Source: Actinomycetes bacterium
GTDB taxonomy: Bacteria > Actinomycetota > Actinomycetes > Propionibacteriales > Propionibacteriaceae
DNA length: 8,714 nucleotides
Assembly (NCBI GenBank): GCA_021794705.1
Contig: JAJYQH010000067.1
Location: 1 to 8,714 of the forward strand
Direction of reading: 5' to 3'
Part shown: one piece after another, positions 1 through 5,994 of the stretch
Position numbering within the stretch: position 1 is the stretch's first letter
Layout: the number at the start of each line of letters is the position of its first letter
Notes under the pieces: model-generated
What the model was told of the DNA's origin: nothing
The model's input: only the letters and a program-made list of their open reading frames with translations
Databases searched by the model: none
Position numbers and translations under genes: made by a program

Positions 1-151
1 TGCCGGCGAGCAGGGTCGACTTGCCCGAGCCGCTGGCGCCGAGCAGCAGCACCCGTTCGCCGTCCGGGATGTCGAAGCTGACGTCACGGACGGCCCAGGC
101 GCGACGCCCGGCGTGCCGCCATCCCCAGCCGCGGGCCGAGATCGTCGCCAT
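1..151 (-). CDS. ABC/ECF transporter ATP-binding protein (5' part only)
   Basis: Only the first 50 codons are in the window; the rest lies beyond position 1. The protein starts [11 protein letters not shown]. It has the usual ABC opening strands (residues 20-37, ending in ERVLLLG) and a full Walker [10 protein letters not shown], at residues 38-46, so it is the ATP-hydrolysing subunit of an importer. The ATG at 151 lies 3 bases past the TAG of the YkoE-like gene, so the two are surely co-transcribed and probably translationally coupled. In ykoEDC-type loci the S component is followed by a double-domain ATPase (YkoD) and a transmembrane subunit (YkoC). By position this is the YkoD equivalent, but the truncated sequence cannot show whether it has one or two ATPase domains. 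It is expected to be under the upstream TPP riboswitch. Confidence 0.88.
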   Translation of the reverse strand, partial: MATISARGWGWRHAGRRAWAVRDVSFDIPDGERVLLLGASGSGKSTLLAG

Positions 152-154
152 CGA

Positions 155-799
155 CTAGACGCGGGCGGCGTCCCGCCCTGCGGTGAAGCGCTGCAGGGCG
201 CCGGCGCGGGCCAGGCCGCGGGTGATCAGCCAGCCGAGCAGGCCCGCGAAGATCGCGCCCGAGATCGCCGAGGTGACGACGTAGAGGATGTTGTACGTGG
301 CCGTCATCACGAGGCCGCCGGTGATGAAGCTGTAGAACCAGCAGCCGACGCCGGCGAGCGCGCCGGACAGCAGCGCGATCGGCAGGGTGAACCGCCGGTA
401 GAGCACCGCGAGCACGGCGATCTCGGCGCCGATGCCCTGGAAGATGCCGATCCACACGGTGCTCCAGCCCCATTGGTTGCCCAGTACCGCCGACACGACG
501 GCGGCGAGGGTCTCGACGAAGACCGCGGCGCCGGGACGCCGGATGACGAGCGCCCCGAGGGGGCCGCCGAGCAGCCAGAGGCCGTTGGCGAAGCCGGACA
601 TGCCGGGGAGAGCCGCGTCCGCCGCGGTCCAGAGCCAGTTGCCGGGGGTGTTGTAGGCCCAGAAGATCAGGCCGGTGGCGACGCCCAGCACGGCGCCCAC
701 GACGATGTCGACGATGCGCCAGCGGTAGCGCGAGCCGGGGGCCGGGGTGGTGAGGTCGTCCGCGGTGGTGGTCGCGGTCTCGGATGCGGGGTGTGTCAT
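155..799 (-). CDS. ykoE: YkoE-like ECF transporter substrate-binding (S) component, thiamin/HMP type
   Basis: A 214-residue integral membrane protein, predicted to capture thiamin or its hydroxymethylpyrimidine precursor and pass it to an ECF ATPase/transmembrane module. A polar N-terminal stretch (about residues 1-28) is followed by some five or six hydrophobic segments. Motifs I associate with the YkoE family are visible: an N-terminal W/D-V-V-G-A-V-L-G segment, RRPGAAVFVETLAA, LGNQWGW and GIFQGIGAE. The specificity call rests on these motifs plus the TPP riboswitch directly upstream; no transport data are implied. I chose the ATG at 799 because AAAGGG stands about 8 bases before it. A GTG at 826 in the same frame would add 9 residues but lies inside a leader hairpin. 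The gene is followed after 3 bases by the ATPase gene. Confidence 0.87.
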   Translation of the reverse strand: MTHPASETATTTADDLTTPAPGSRYRWRIVDIVVGAVLGVATGLIFWAYNTPGNWLWTAADAALPGMSGFANGLWLLGGPLGALVIRRPGAAVFVETLAAVVSAVLGNQWGWSTVWIGIFQGIGAEIAVLAVLYRRFTLPIALLSGALAGVGCWFYSFITGGLVMTATYNILYVVTSAISGAIFAGLLGWLITRGLARAGALQRFTAGRDAARV

Positions 800-804
800 G
801 GTGT

Positions 805-826
805 GTGCCCTTTCGCAAGCGGGCAC
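805..826 (-). promoter_or_regulatory. Hairpin enclosing the ykoE ribosome binding site (candidate riboswitch expression platform)
   Basis: Read on the minus strand, GTGCCC at 826-821 is complementary to GGGCAC at 810-805. Within the loop CTT and AAG can also pair across GCGA, a GNRA-type tetraloop, giving an 8-bp stem with a two-base bulge as an alternative fold. The 3' arm includes the AAAGGG Shine-Dalgarno sequence of the ATG at 799, so folding would hide the ribosome site. This suggests translational control. The complementarity is seen directly; the switching role is inferred. Confidence 0.5.
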
Positions 827-832
827 GGGTGG

Positions 833-851
833 GTTCCAGCGGTGCTGGAAC
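833..851 (-). promoter_or_regulatory. Leader stem-loop between TPP aptamer and ykoE
   Basis: A perfect 8-bp stem, GTTCCAGC/GCTGGAAC, closes a 3-base loop and begins 5 bases after the 3' strand of aptamer P1. It is followed by CCCACCC on the minus strand rather than a U run, so it is not a canonical intrinsic terminator. It could be a U-less terminator, a spacer helix, or one alternative of the switch. Confidence 0.55.
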
Positions 852-856
852 TCGGT

Positions 857-942
857 GAGAGCGTCCCTACGCCGGCATGATCCGGATCAGGTGTGACGGT
901 CGAAGGTCTGACCTTCCTCTCAGCCCGGTGCTCCGGACTCCC
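857..942 (-). ncRNA. TPP riboswitch (THI element) aptamer
   Basis: Both universal blocks of the thiamin pyrophosphate aptamer are present on the minus strand. CTGAGA (+ strand 918-923) lies in the pyrimidine-sensing half. The block at + strand 864-892 begins ACCTGATC, then CGGATCATGCCGGCGTAGGGA, matching the consensus ACCTGATCTGGATAATGCCAGCGTAGGGA with few changes. P1 closes as GGGAG (942-938) with CTCTC (861-857), including one G-U pair. A CCGG...CCGG pairing just before CTGAGA fits P3. The RNA precedes a YkoE-like transporter gene, a well-known actinobacterial target. When TPP is bound, expression of the operon should fall. Confidence 0.95.
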
Positions 943-954
943 GTGTGCGGGTCC

Positions 955-960
955 ATGCTA
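955..960 (-). promoter_or_regulatory. Candidate -10 box of the TPP riboswitch operon
   Basis: On the minus strand the hexamer TAGCAT (TAnnnT) sits in GGGGATAGCATGG, about 12 bases before the first P1 base. This would put the transcript start a few bases ahead of the aptamer. No convincing -35 box is seen, and read-through from mutY is also possible. Confidence 0.35.
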
Positions 961-1007
961 TCCCCGAGGCGCCCGGTGTGGCACGCGCGAGTCGAAGGTC
1001 CGCCGGG

Positions 1008-1880
1008 CTAGAGACGGACGCCGTCGGGGCCGACCCGCACGAGGCCGTCGGCGGCGAGCCCGTCGAGGCAGCGCCGGGCCTGGTCGGCGTCCGCCCAGCC
1101 GGCGAGGAGTCGGGACGCGTCGACGGCGAGCCCGTCGGCGTCCGCGCGGCGCACGACGTCGAGCAGGACGCCGCGGCACTGGCGGTCGGTTCCGTGCCAG
1201 GCCTGGGTGCGACGGGGCGGACCGGCGTAGCGCGGGCGGCCGGCGCCGACCCAGGCACAGTCCGACTGCAGGGGGCACAGCGCGCACGCGGGGGTGCGGG
1301 CCGTGCAGACCAGGGCGCCGAGCTCCATCGAGGCCACGGCCCAGAGGGCCGGCTCGGGGGCGCCGGGCGTCCCCTCGAGCACGCCCACCCACTCCCCGGC
1401 CCGCCGCCATTCCCCGGCGCTCGCCGAGGTCGGGGGGAACTCGACGGCGTCCTCGACCCGGGCGAGCACCCGCCGGACGTTGGTGTCGAGCACCGGTGCG
1501 CGACCTCCGAAGGCGAAGCTGAACACCGCCGCCGCCGTGTAACGACCGAAGCCGGGCAGCGACTCGAGTGCCGCGAGGTCGGCCGGCACCTCGCCTCCGT
1601 GCCGCTCGACCATCCGGCTGGCGGCCTCGTGCAGGCGGAGCGCCCGACGGGGATAGCCCAGCCGTCCCCAGGCGGCGACGGCCGCGCCCGGCGGTTCGAC
1701 GGCGAGGTGCCCGGGCGAGGGCCAGTGGTCCATCCACGTCGTCCACGGCCCGACCACCCGCGCCACGGGCGTCTGTTGGGCCATGATCTCGCTGACGACC
1801 ACGCCCCACGGGCTCGTTCCCGGACGCCGCCAGGGCAGATCGCGCGCGTGCTCGCCGAACCAGGCGCAGGTGCTTGTCAT
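1008..1880 (-). CDS. mutY: A/G-specific adenine DNA glycosylase MutY
   Basis: A 290-residue base-excision repair enzyme that removes adenine mispaired with 8-oxoguanine or G. Visible motifs: SEIMAQQTP at residues 30-38, with Glu31 equivalent to the catalytic Glu of E. coli MutY; the helix-hairpin-helix LPGFGRYTAAAV at 108-119; VLDTNVRRVLARV with Asp132 as the catalytic aspartate; and the [4Fe-4S] loop Cys192-X6-Cys199-X2-Cys202-X5-Cys208. The last 80 residues form a short helical tail rather than the NUDIX-like 8-oxoG reader of E. coli MutY. To my knowledge that shorter form is usual for actinobacterial MutY and not a truncation. The ATG at 1880 is preferred; an adjacent in-frame GTG at 1883 is possible, and no strong Shine-Dalgarno is present. 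Extending to the upstream ATG at 1997 would add 39 low-complexity residues without family support. The gene is divergent from the membrane-protein gene at 1996. Confidence 0.94.
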   Translation of the reverse strand: MTSTCAWFGEHARDLPWRRPGTSPWGVVVSEIMAQQTPVARVVGPWTTWMDHWPSPGHLAVEPPGAAVAAWGRLGYPRRALRLHEAASRMVERHGGEVPADLAALESLPGFGRYTAAAVFSFAFGGRAPVLDTNVRRVLARVEDAVEFPPTSASAGEWRRAGEWVGVLEGTPGAPEPALWAVASMELGALVCTARTPACALCPLQSDCAWVGAGRPRYAGPPRRTQAWHGTDRQCRGVLLDVVRRADADGLAVDASRLLAGWADADQARRCLDGLAADGLVRVGPDGVRL

Positions 1881-1931
1881 CACCCGAAGGCGGCGCTGTG
1901 CGGTGGATCCGGGCGTGGGCGGCACCCGGAC

Positions 1932-1937
1932 AGGGTA
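1932..1937 (-). promoter_or_regulatory. Candidate -10 box of mutY
   Basis: TACCCT on the minus strand lies in GGTTACCCTGTCC, about 51 bases before the chosen mutY start. It is the best TAnnnT hexamer in the 115-bp divergent spacer on that strand. No clear -35 box is seen, so this is weak support. Confidence 0.25.
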
Positions 1938-1982
1938 ACCGCGGCCACGGCGTGGTGCCTCCTGGGCGCCGGAGGCCCGACC

Positions 1983-1988
1983 TACCGT
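1983..1988 (+). promoter_or_regulatory. -10 box for a leaderless start at 1996
   Basis: The hexamer is T-A-C-C-G-T in CCTACCGTGAAGGGCATG, ending 7 bases before the ATG at 1996. This places the transcript start at or next to the A of ATG. The same hexamer stands before the gene at 6948. Confidence 0.45.
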
Positions 1989-1995
1989 GAAGGGC

Positions 1996-2751
1996 ATGAG
2001 CTCGCTGTCGCATCCCTCCGGTCCGGAGCCCGAGCGCGTCTACTGGGTGCGCCGCGGCATCGTCGCCGTGGCCGTGCTGGCCACCGTCGCGCTGGCCGGG
2101 TGGGTGCTGTCGATGCTGTTCGGCTCCAGCGGCACGACGGCCAGCGCCGACCCGGCCCCGAACAATCCGTCGTGGGCGAGCACCCCCTCGCCGAGCCCGT
2201 CGGCGTCCGCAAGCCCGTCGCCGAGCGCCTCGTCCTCCTCGCCGAAGGCGTCCGGGACGCCGTCGGCGGTCTCGCTGACCGCACCGTCGGGCAAGGCGTC
2301 CAGTCCCGCACCGCACTCGTCGTCCCCGGCGCCCTCACACACTGCCACGACGCCCGCCGGACCGCTGGTCTGCGCGGCGGCCGACGTCGCCCTCAAGGTG
2401 TCGGGCGCCACGTCGGTGAAGTCCGGCAGCCACACCACCCTGTCGGTGTCGTTCACCAACTCCGGCGCGGCCACCTGCAGGCTCGACTTCTCCAAGACGC
2501 CCCTGACGCTCACGATCTACTCCGGCACCGACCGGATCTGGACGAGCGCCGACTGCGGGTCGTGGGTGCCGACCGGCGTCCAGACCCTCGCCGCGGGCAA
2601 GGCCTACACGTTCAAGGACGAGTGGCCGACGTTGCGGTCGGCCCCCGGCTGCAAGCTCACCACCACCTATCTCCAGCCCGGAACCTACGTGGCGACGGCG
2701 ACCATCCCCGGTGGTCAGCCGGCGCAACTGGTGATGTCGCTGCACGCCTAG
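1996..2751 (+). CDS. One-pass membrane protein with Pro/Ser/Ala-rich stalk and C-terminal beta domain, function unknown
   Basis: A 251-residue protein with three parts. Residues 1-20 are cytoplasmic and end in a positive RR. Residues 21-42 form one hydrophobic transmembrane helix (GIVAVAVLATVALAGWVLSM), suggesting an N-in, C-out anchor. Residues 45-125 form a disordered stalk rich in Pro, Ser, Ala and Thr. Residues 126-251 form a compact domain with four Cys (VCAA, ATCRL, ADCGSW, APGCKL), enough for two disulfides outside the cell. The domain pattern (TLTIYSGTDRIWTS, then a LAAGKAYTFKDEW strand, then LQPGTYVATATIPG) resembles the immunoglobulin-like BsuPI proteinase-inhibitor fold or DUF4232-type domains. 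That is a by-eye resemblance. I place the start at ATG 1996, since a -10 box lies just upstream; a GTG at 1987 would add three residues. A membrane protein also lies between disA and mutY in Mycobacterium tuberculosis (from memory, Rv3587c). Confidence 0.8.
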   Translation: MSSLSHPSGPEPERVYWVRRGIVAVAVLATVALAGWVLSMLFGSSGTTASADPAPNNPSWASTPSPSPSASASPSPSASSSSPKASGTPSAVSLTAPSGKASSPAPHSSSPAPSHTATTPAGPLVCAAADVALKVSGATSVKSGSHTTLSVSFTNSGAATCRLDFSKTPLTLTIYSGTDRIWTSADCGSWVPTGVQTLAAGKAYTFKDEWPTLRSAPGCKLTTTYLQPGTYVATATIPGGQPAQLVMSLHA

Positions 2752-2769
2752 GCGACGGCGCGACGCTCC

Positions 2770-2775
2770 TAGGAT
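2770..2775 (+). promoter_or_regulatory. -10 box for a leaderless start at 2782
   Basis: TAGGAT is followed by exactly six bases and then ATG at 2782, the spacing expected when transcription starts on the A of the start codon. It lies in the 30-bp gap after the membrane-protein gene. The tautomerase gene may therefore have its own promoter as well as read-through from upstream. Confidence 0.5.
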
Positions 2776-2781
2776 TCCGGC

Positions 2782-3171
2782 ATGGCTCAGGTCGTTGTCT
2801 ACGGACGCCGGGCAGCCCTCCGGGATCGACGGGGGGCGCTCTCGCACGCGATCCACGGGGCCGTCATGCTCGCGCTCGACTACCCGCCCGAGAAGCGGTT
2901 CCACCGGTTCGTCCTCCTCGACGACGAGGACTTCGTCTACCCCGACGACCGTGGCCCCGACTACACGATCATCGAGATCTCCCTGTTCGAGGGACGCACC
3001 GAGGCGGCCAGGCGGCTGCTCATCTCGGAGCTGTTCGCGCGAGTGGAGCGGGAGGCCGGGATCGCGCCGCACAGCCTGGAGATCACCCTCACCGAGACAC
3101 CGCGGGTCAACTGGGGCATCCGGGGGACGAACGGGGCCGACCTCGGACTGGGCTACCGGGTGGACGTCTGA
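2782..3171 (+). CDS. Tautomerase-fold family protein (Tautomerase_2-like)
   Basis: A 129-residue protein with the pattern of the longer MIF/4-oxalocrotonate-tautomerase-like proteins: an N-terminal strand MAQVVVYG; a helix ending in LSHAIHGAVMLALDYPPEKRFHRFVLLDDEDF, where the P-x-K-R-F-H-R-F stretch is characteristic; YTIIEISLFEGRTEAARRLLISELFARV; and a C-terminal SLEITLTETPRVNWGIRG. Enzymes of this superfamily use Pro1, exposed after Met removal, as the catalytic base. Here residue 2 is Ala. Either the substrate chemistry differs, the protein is not a tautomerase in activity, or this subfamily uses another residue. The frame is closed by TGA at 3169-3171, whose last base begins the convergent hairpin. 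No functional link to the neighbours is evident. Confidence 0.82.
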   Translation: MAQVVVYGRRAALRDRRGALSHAIHGAVMLALDYPPEKRFHRFVLLDDEDFVYPDDRGPDYTIIEISLFEGRTEAARRLLISELFARVEREAGIAPHSLEITLTETPRVNWGIRGTNGADLGLGYRVDV

Positions 3172-3191
3172 CCGGCGCCCTCGGTGCCGGT
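3171..3191. terminator. Stem-loop filling the convergent gap between the tautomerase gene and disA
   Basis: ACCGGCGCC (3171-3179) pairs with GGTGCCGGT (3183-3191) around the loop CTC: nine base pairs including one G-U on the plus-strand RNA, or eight with one C-A mismatch on the minus-strand RNA. It occupies the entire 19-bp spacer and includes the last base of each stop codon. There is no U run on either side, so it is a candidate bidirectional, U-less terminator. Confidence 0.5.
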
Positions 3192-4288
3192 CACATCACC
3201 TCGCCGGTGAACGCCTGCTCCGACACCGCGGCCAGGCCCTCGCGGATGATCCGGGCGCGGTGTTCACCGACGCCCTCGACCGTCATGAGGTCGGCGGTGG
3301 TGGCGCCGAGGAGCGCTTGGAGCGACCCGAACTGGTCGACCACGCGGTTCGCGACCGCGGTGGGCACGCGGGACAGCTGTCCCAGCAGCCGGTGGCCCCG
3401 CGGGTGCAGGCTCGCCTCGTCGATCCGGTCGAGGCCGAGCGCGTGGATGACGGCGGACTGGTTGAGCAGTTCGGTGGTCTCCAGCCGTGAGAGCAGCGAC
3501 AGGCGGAAGCTGTGCCCGTCGGGCGTCTCGGCCTGGTAGTCGCCCGACTGGTAGTCGCGTTCGAGCAGCGCGGCCATCTCGTCGACGCCGGTGGTGAGGT
3601 CGAACAGCTGCAGTTCGACGAGCCGGCCGTCGATGCCGAGCGCGGCGACGTAGGCACTCAGTTCGGTGTCGAGCCGGCGGATGGTCTCGATCGTCTGCAC
3701 CACCCGGACGAGGTCGGGCACCGTGACGGAGTCCTGCACCTCACGGGCGGTGAGGCTGCGGGTCAGCGTGCCCAGCCGGTCGCGGTAGCGGGCCAGGGCG
3801 CTGAGCGCCTGGTCGGCGCGGGCGAGGATCTGGTCGGAGTCTTCGAGGGCGTAACGCTCGCCCCCGATGAACAAGGCGATGGTCGACATCGACGACGACA
3901 CGGTGACCACCGGGACGCCGGCCTGTTGCGCCACCCGGTCGGCCGTGCGGTGCCGCGTCCCGGTCTCGAGGGTCGGCAGCCGGCCGTCGGGAACGAGATG
4001 GACGCCGGCCTGGACGATGCGCTCGAAGTCGGAGCTGATGATGATCGCGCCGTCCATCTTCGCCAGTTCGCGCAGTGCCGTCGGGGTGAACTCGACGTCG
4101 ATGACGAAGCCGCCGGTGCTGAGCCGCCGGACGGCCTCGTTGTTGCCGAGGACGATCAGCGCTCCGGTGCGCCCGTGGAGGATGCGTTCGAGGCCGGCCC
4201 GCACCGGGGTGCCAGGGGCGAGCAGCGCCCGGTACCGGCGCACCTGGGCCTGGTCAGCTTCCACCCGCCCAGTGTAGGGGTCGGCCAT
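3191..4288 (-). CDS. disA: DNA integrity scanning protein DisA, diadenylate cyclase
   Basis: A 365-residue enzyme that joins two ATP into c-di-AMP and senses branched DNA. Residues about 10-150 are the DAC catalytic domain, with LAPGTPVRAGLERILHGRTGALIVLG near the start and the two signature motifs DGA at 79-81 and RHRTA at 112-116. A central helical spine follows. The C-terminus has a helix-hairpin-helix DNA-binding motif, VEGVGEHRARII, at 337-348. Length and order match the family (about 350-370 residues). ATG 4288 is the best start because AAAGGA stands 6 bases upstream and the next residues align with other DisA N-termini. The frame stays open far upstream through a repeat array, so an automatic caller could wrongly start at TTG 4477. 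radA lies upstream on the same strand. Confidence 0.96.
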   Translation of the reverse strand: MADPYTGRVEADQAQVRRYRALLAPGTPVRAGLERILHGRTGALIVLGNNEAVRRLSTGGFVIDVEFTPTALRELAKMDGAIIISSDFERIVQAGVHLVPDGRLPTLETGTRHRTADRVAQQAGVPVVTVSSSMSTIALFIGGERYALEDSDQILARADQALSALARYRDRLGTLTRSLTAREVQDSVTVPDLVRVVQTIETIRRLDTELSAYVAALGIDGRLVELQLFDLTTGVDEMAALLERDYQSGDYQAETPDGHSFRLSLLSRLETTELLNQSAVIHALGLDRIDEASLHPRGHRLLGQLSRVPTAVANRVVDQFGSLQALLGATTADLMTVEGVGEHRARIIREGLAAVSEQAFTGEVM

Positions 4289-4384
4289 CCGGCGTCCTTT
4301 CTCTCCGTGGTTGTCGGCCCGGCCTTCACCCGGATCGTCAGGTCGTGGTTGGCGCCCTCCCCGCGGTTCCCTCTCCGCCTCGGG

Positions 4385-4417
4385 CGGCGTACGAGATGAC
4401 TGGCGGCGGACGAGATG
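4385..4417. repeat. Degenerate 19-bp direct duplication beside the 21-bp array
   Basis: Read on the minus strand, CATCTCGTCCGCCGCCAGT is followed at once by CATCTCGTACGCCGCCCGA, two 19-bp copies differing at three positions. The second copy contains TCGTACGCCG (+ strand 4385-4394 as its complement), which is the core of the 21-bp array in the opposite orientation. It lies in the disA leader. Confidence 0.5.
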
Positions 4418-4435
4418 TGGGCGCCCAACCGTCGG

Positions 4436-4561
4436 GTCGTACGCCGGAGGAGACAAGTCGTACGCCGGATGAGACAAGTCGTACGCCGGGGCGGACGGGT
4501 CGTACTCCGGAGTGGACAGGTCGTACGCCGGGGCGGACGGGTCGTACGCCGCGGGGCGGGT
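4436..4561. repeat. Six tandem 21-bp repeats in the radA-disA spacer
   Basis: Six back-to-back units of exactly 21 bases start at 4436, 4457, 4478, 4499, 4520 and 4541. Each opens with GTCGTACKCCGG or a one-base variant. Units 3 and 5 are identical (GTCGTACGCCGG then GGCGGACGG). Units 1 and 2 differ by one base. Unit 4 has GTCGTACTCCGG, and unit 6 decays after GTCGTACGCCG. The array fills much of the 288-bp spacer between the radA stop and the disA start. Because 21 is a multiple of three, every frame shows a heptapeptide repeat. In the minus-strand frame shared by radA and disA the unit reads (P/L)-S-x-P-(A/E)-Y-D. Confidence 0.95.
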
Positions 4562-4576
4562 TGCGACAGGCCCGGC

Positions 4577-5956
4577 TCAGCGGCGGAGGTCGAGCAGGGC
4601 CAGCGCCTCGGCCAGGTCGCCCACCTCGATCACCTTGAGCCCGTTCATGCGCGGGAGCCGCTGCGAGCGGTCGCGGGAGTTGGCGGGCACGAGCGCCAGT
4701 TCGAAGCCCAGCCGGGCGGCCTCGCCGACCCGGCGCTCCAGCCCCGGCACGCGCCGCAGGTCGCCCGCGAGCCCGACCTCGCCGAAGGCGACCACGCGGT
4801 GCGGGTGGGTGCGTTCGTGGGCGGCCGAGGCCACGGCAATGGCGACGGCGAGGTCGGCGGACGGGTCGGCGACCCGGGCGCCGCCCACCGTCGACACGTA
4901 CACGTCGGAGCGCGCCACCTGGCGCAGGTGGGCCTTCTTCTCGAGCACCGCGAGGATCATCGCCACCCGGGAGTTGTCGACCCCGTGGGTGGCCCGGCGG
5001 GGGAGGGCCTGGTCGGACGTGGACGCCACCAGCGCCTGCAGCTCGGCCAGCATCGGGCGGCGTCCCTCCATCGTCACGGTGACGCAGGTGCCGGCCAGGG
5101 GTTCCTCGCGGGTGGTGGTGAACAGCCCGGACGGGTCGGCCACCTCGACGATGCCCGACTCGGCCATCTCGAAGCAGCCCACCTCGTCGGCGGGGCCGAA
5201 CCGGTTCTTCGTGGCCCGCACCATGCGGAAACCGGAGTGCCTGTCGCCCTCGAAGGCGAGCACGACGTCGACGAGGTGCTCGAGCATGCGGGGTCCGGCG
5301 ATGCCGCCGTCCTTGGTGACGTGGCCGATGATGACCACCGCCATGTTGCGCCGCTTGGCGGTGCGCACGAGGGCTCCGGTGACCTCCCGGATCTGGCTCA
5401 CGCCCCCGGGGGAGCCGTCGGCCTCGGCGGTGGCGATCGTCTGCACCGAGTCGATGACGAGCAGCGAGGGGTCGACGTCTTCGACGTGACCGAGCACCGT
5501 GCCGAGGTCGGTCTCGGCGGCGAGGTAGAGCTCGTCGGCGAGCGCGCCGGTGCGGGTCGCGCGCAGCCGCACCTGGGCCGCGGACTCCTCGCCCGACACG
5601 TACAGCGTGCGCTGGCCGGACGTCGCCCACGCGGACGCCACCTCGAGCAGCAGCGTCGACTTGCCGACCCCCGGCTCACCGGCGAGCAGCACGACGACGC
5701 CAGGCACGAGACCGCCCCCGAGCACCCGGTCGAGTTCGCCGATGCCGGTGAGCCGACGGTCGGCCGCCTCGGCCGCCACCTGCTTGATCGGCACCGCCTT
5801 GCTCGTCGGGGCGATCGACGTGACCTCGCGCAGCTTGGGCGCCCCCCGCTCGCCGACGCTGCCCCACGTCTGGCACTCACCGCAGCGACCGACCCAGCGC
5901 ACGCTCGTCCAGCCGCACTCGCTGCAGACATAGCCGCCTTGCTGGGTCTTCGCCAT
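4577..5956 (-). CDS. radA: DNA repair protein RadA/Sms
   Basis: A 459-residue RecA-like ATPase that unwinds or migrates branches at recombination intermediates. Domains in order: a four-Cys zinc finger (Cys11, 14, 25, 28, in YVCSECGW and [10 protein letters not shown]); a RecA-type ATPase with Walker [10 protein letters not shown] at 93-101 and Walker B LLVID at 165-169; the RadA-specific KNRFG motif at 250-254; and a C-terminal Lon-protease-like domain ([25 protein letters not shown]) without protease function in this family. The start at ATG 5956 gives the canonical MAKT N-terminus and has a -10 box 7 bases upstream. An in-frame ATG at 5986 would add ten residues outside the family pattern. 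The gene is followed on the same strand, after 288 bp, by disA. The pairing is widely conserved, and RadA is reported to bind DisA and lower its activity in Bacillus and Mycobacterium. Confidence 0.96.
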   Translation of the reverse strand: MAKTQQGGYVCSECGWTSVRWVGRCGECQTWGSVGERGAPKLREVTSIAPTSKAVPIKQVAAEAADRRLTGIGELDRVLGGGLVPGVVVLLAGEPGVGKSTLLLEVASAWATSGQRTLYVSGEESAAQVRLRATRTGALADELYLAAETDLGTVLGHVEDVDPSLLVIDSVQTIATAEADGSPGGVSQIREVTGALVRTAKRRNMAVVIIGHVTKDGGIAGPRMLEHLVDVVLAFEGDRHSGFRMVRATKNRFGPADEVGCFEMAESGIVEVADPSGLFTTTREEPLAGTCVTVTMEGRRPMLAELQALVASTSDQALPRRATHGVDNSRVAMILAVLEKKAHLRQVARSDVYVSTVGGARVADPSADLAVAIAVASAAHERTHPHRVVAFGEVGLAGDLRRVPGLERRVGEAARLGFELALVPANSRDRSQRLPRMNGLKVIEVGDLAEALALLDLRR

Positions 5957-5963
5957 ACCGATG

Positions 5964-5969
5964 ACCCTA
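5964..5969 (-). promoter_or_regulatory. -10 box for a leaderless radA start
   Basis: On the minus strand TAGGGT is followed by seven bases and then ATG at 5956. A TTGAGC further upstream resembles a -35 box, but the 21-base spacing is too long to count on. Confidence 0.45.
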
Positions 5970-5994
5970 GGGGCTGGTTCTGACACTTCCGCTC

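Noticed and set aside
155..880. Long plus-strand and alternative minus-strand frames over the ykoE region.
   Set aside because: They lack hydrophobic or family patterns and overlap the riboswitch and the well-supported YkoE-like frame.
1008..1250. MutY truncated at its C-terminus because the NUDIX-like domain is missing.
   Set aside because: Actinobacterial MutY proteins are commonly about 290-300 residues without that domain. The frame ends cleanly and no remnant is seen downstream.
945..3539. Very long open frame on the plus strand (864 codons) crossing mutY, the membrane protein, the tautomerase gene and the end of disA.
   Set aside because: It runs antisense or out of frame to genes with clear catalytic motifs. 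Its composition (R, G, A and P) is what GC-rich shadow frames give.
4289..4477. N-terminal extension of DisA starting at TTG 4477 (or 4456) and including PAYD heptads.
   Set aside because: There is no ribosome site at either TTG. ATG 4288 has AAAGGA six bases upstream, and known DisA proteins begin close to this point.
4436..4561. CRISPR-like array.
   Set aside because: The units are contiguous with no spacers, are only 21 bp, and no cas gene is present.
4289..4576. c-di-AMP (ydaO-type) riboswitch in the disA leader.
   Set aside because: The sequence is explained by the repeat array and a plain leader. I could not find the conserved aptamer blocks.
4345..4638. Small plus-strand gene with RTPxxT heptads across the repeat array.
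   Set aside because: Any frame over a 21-bp repeat gives heptads. The start GTG lies without a ribosome site, and the frame runs antisense into the end of radA.
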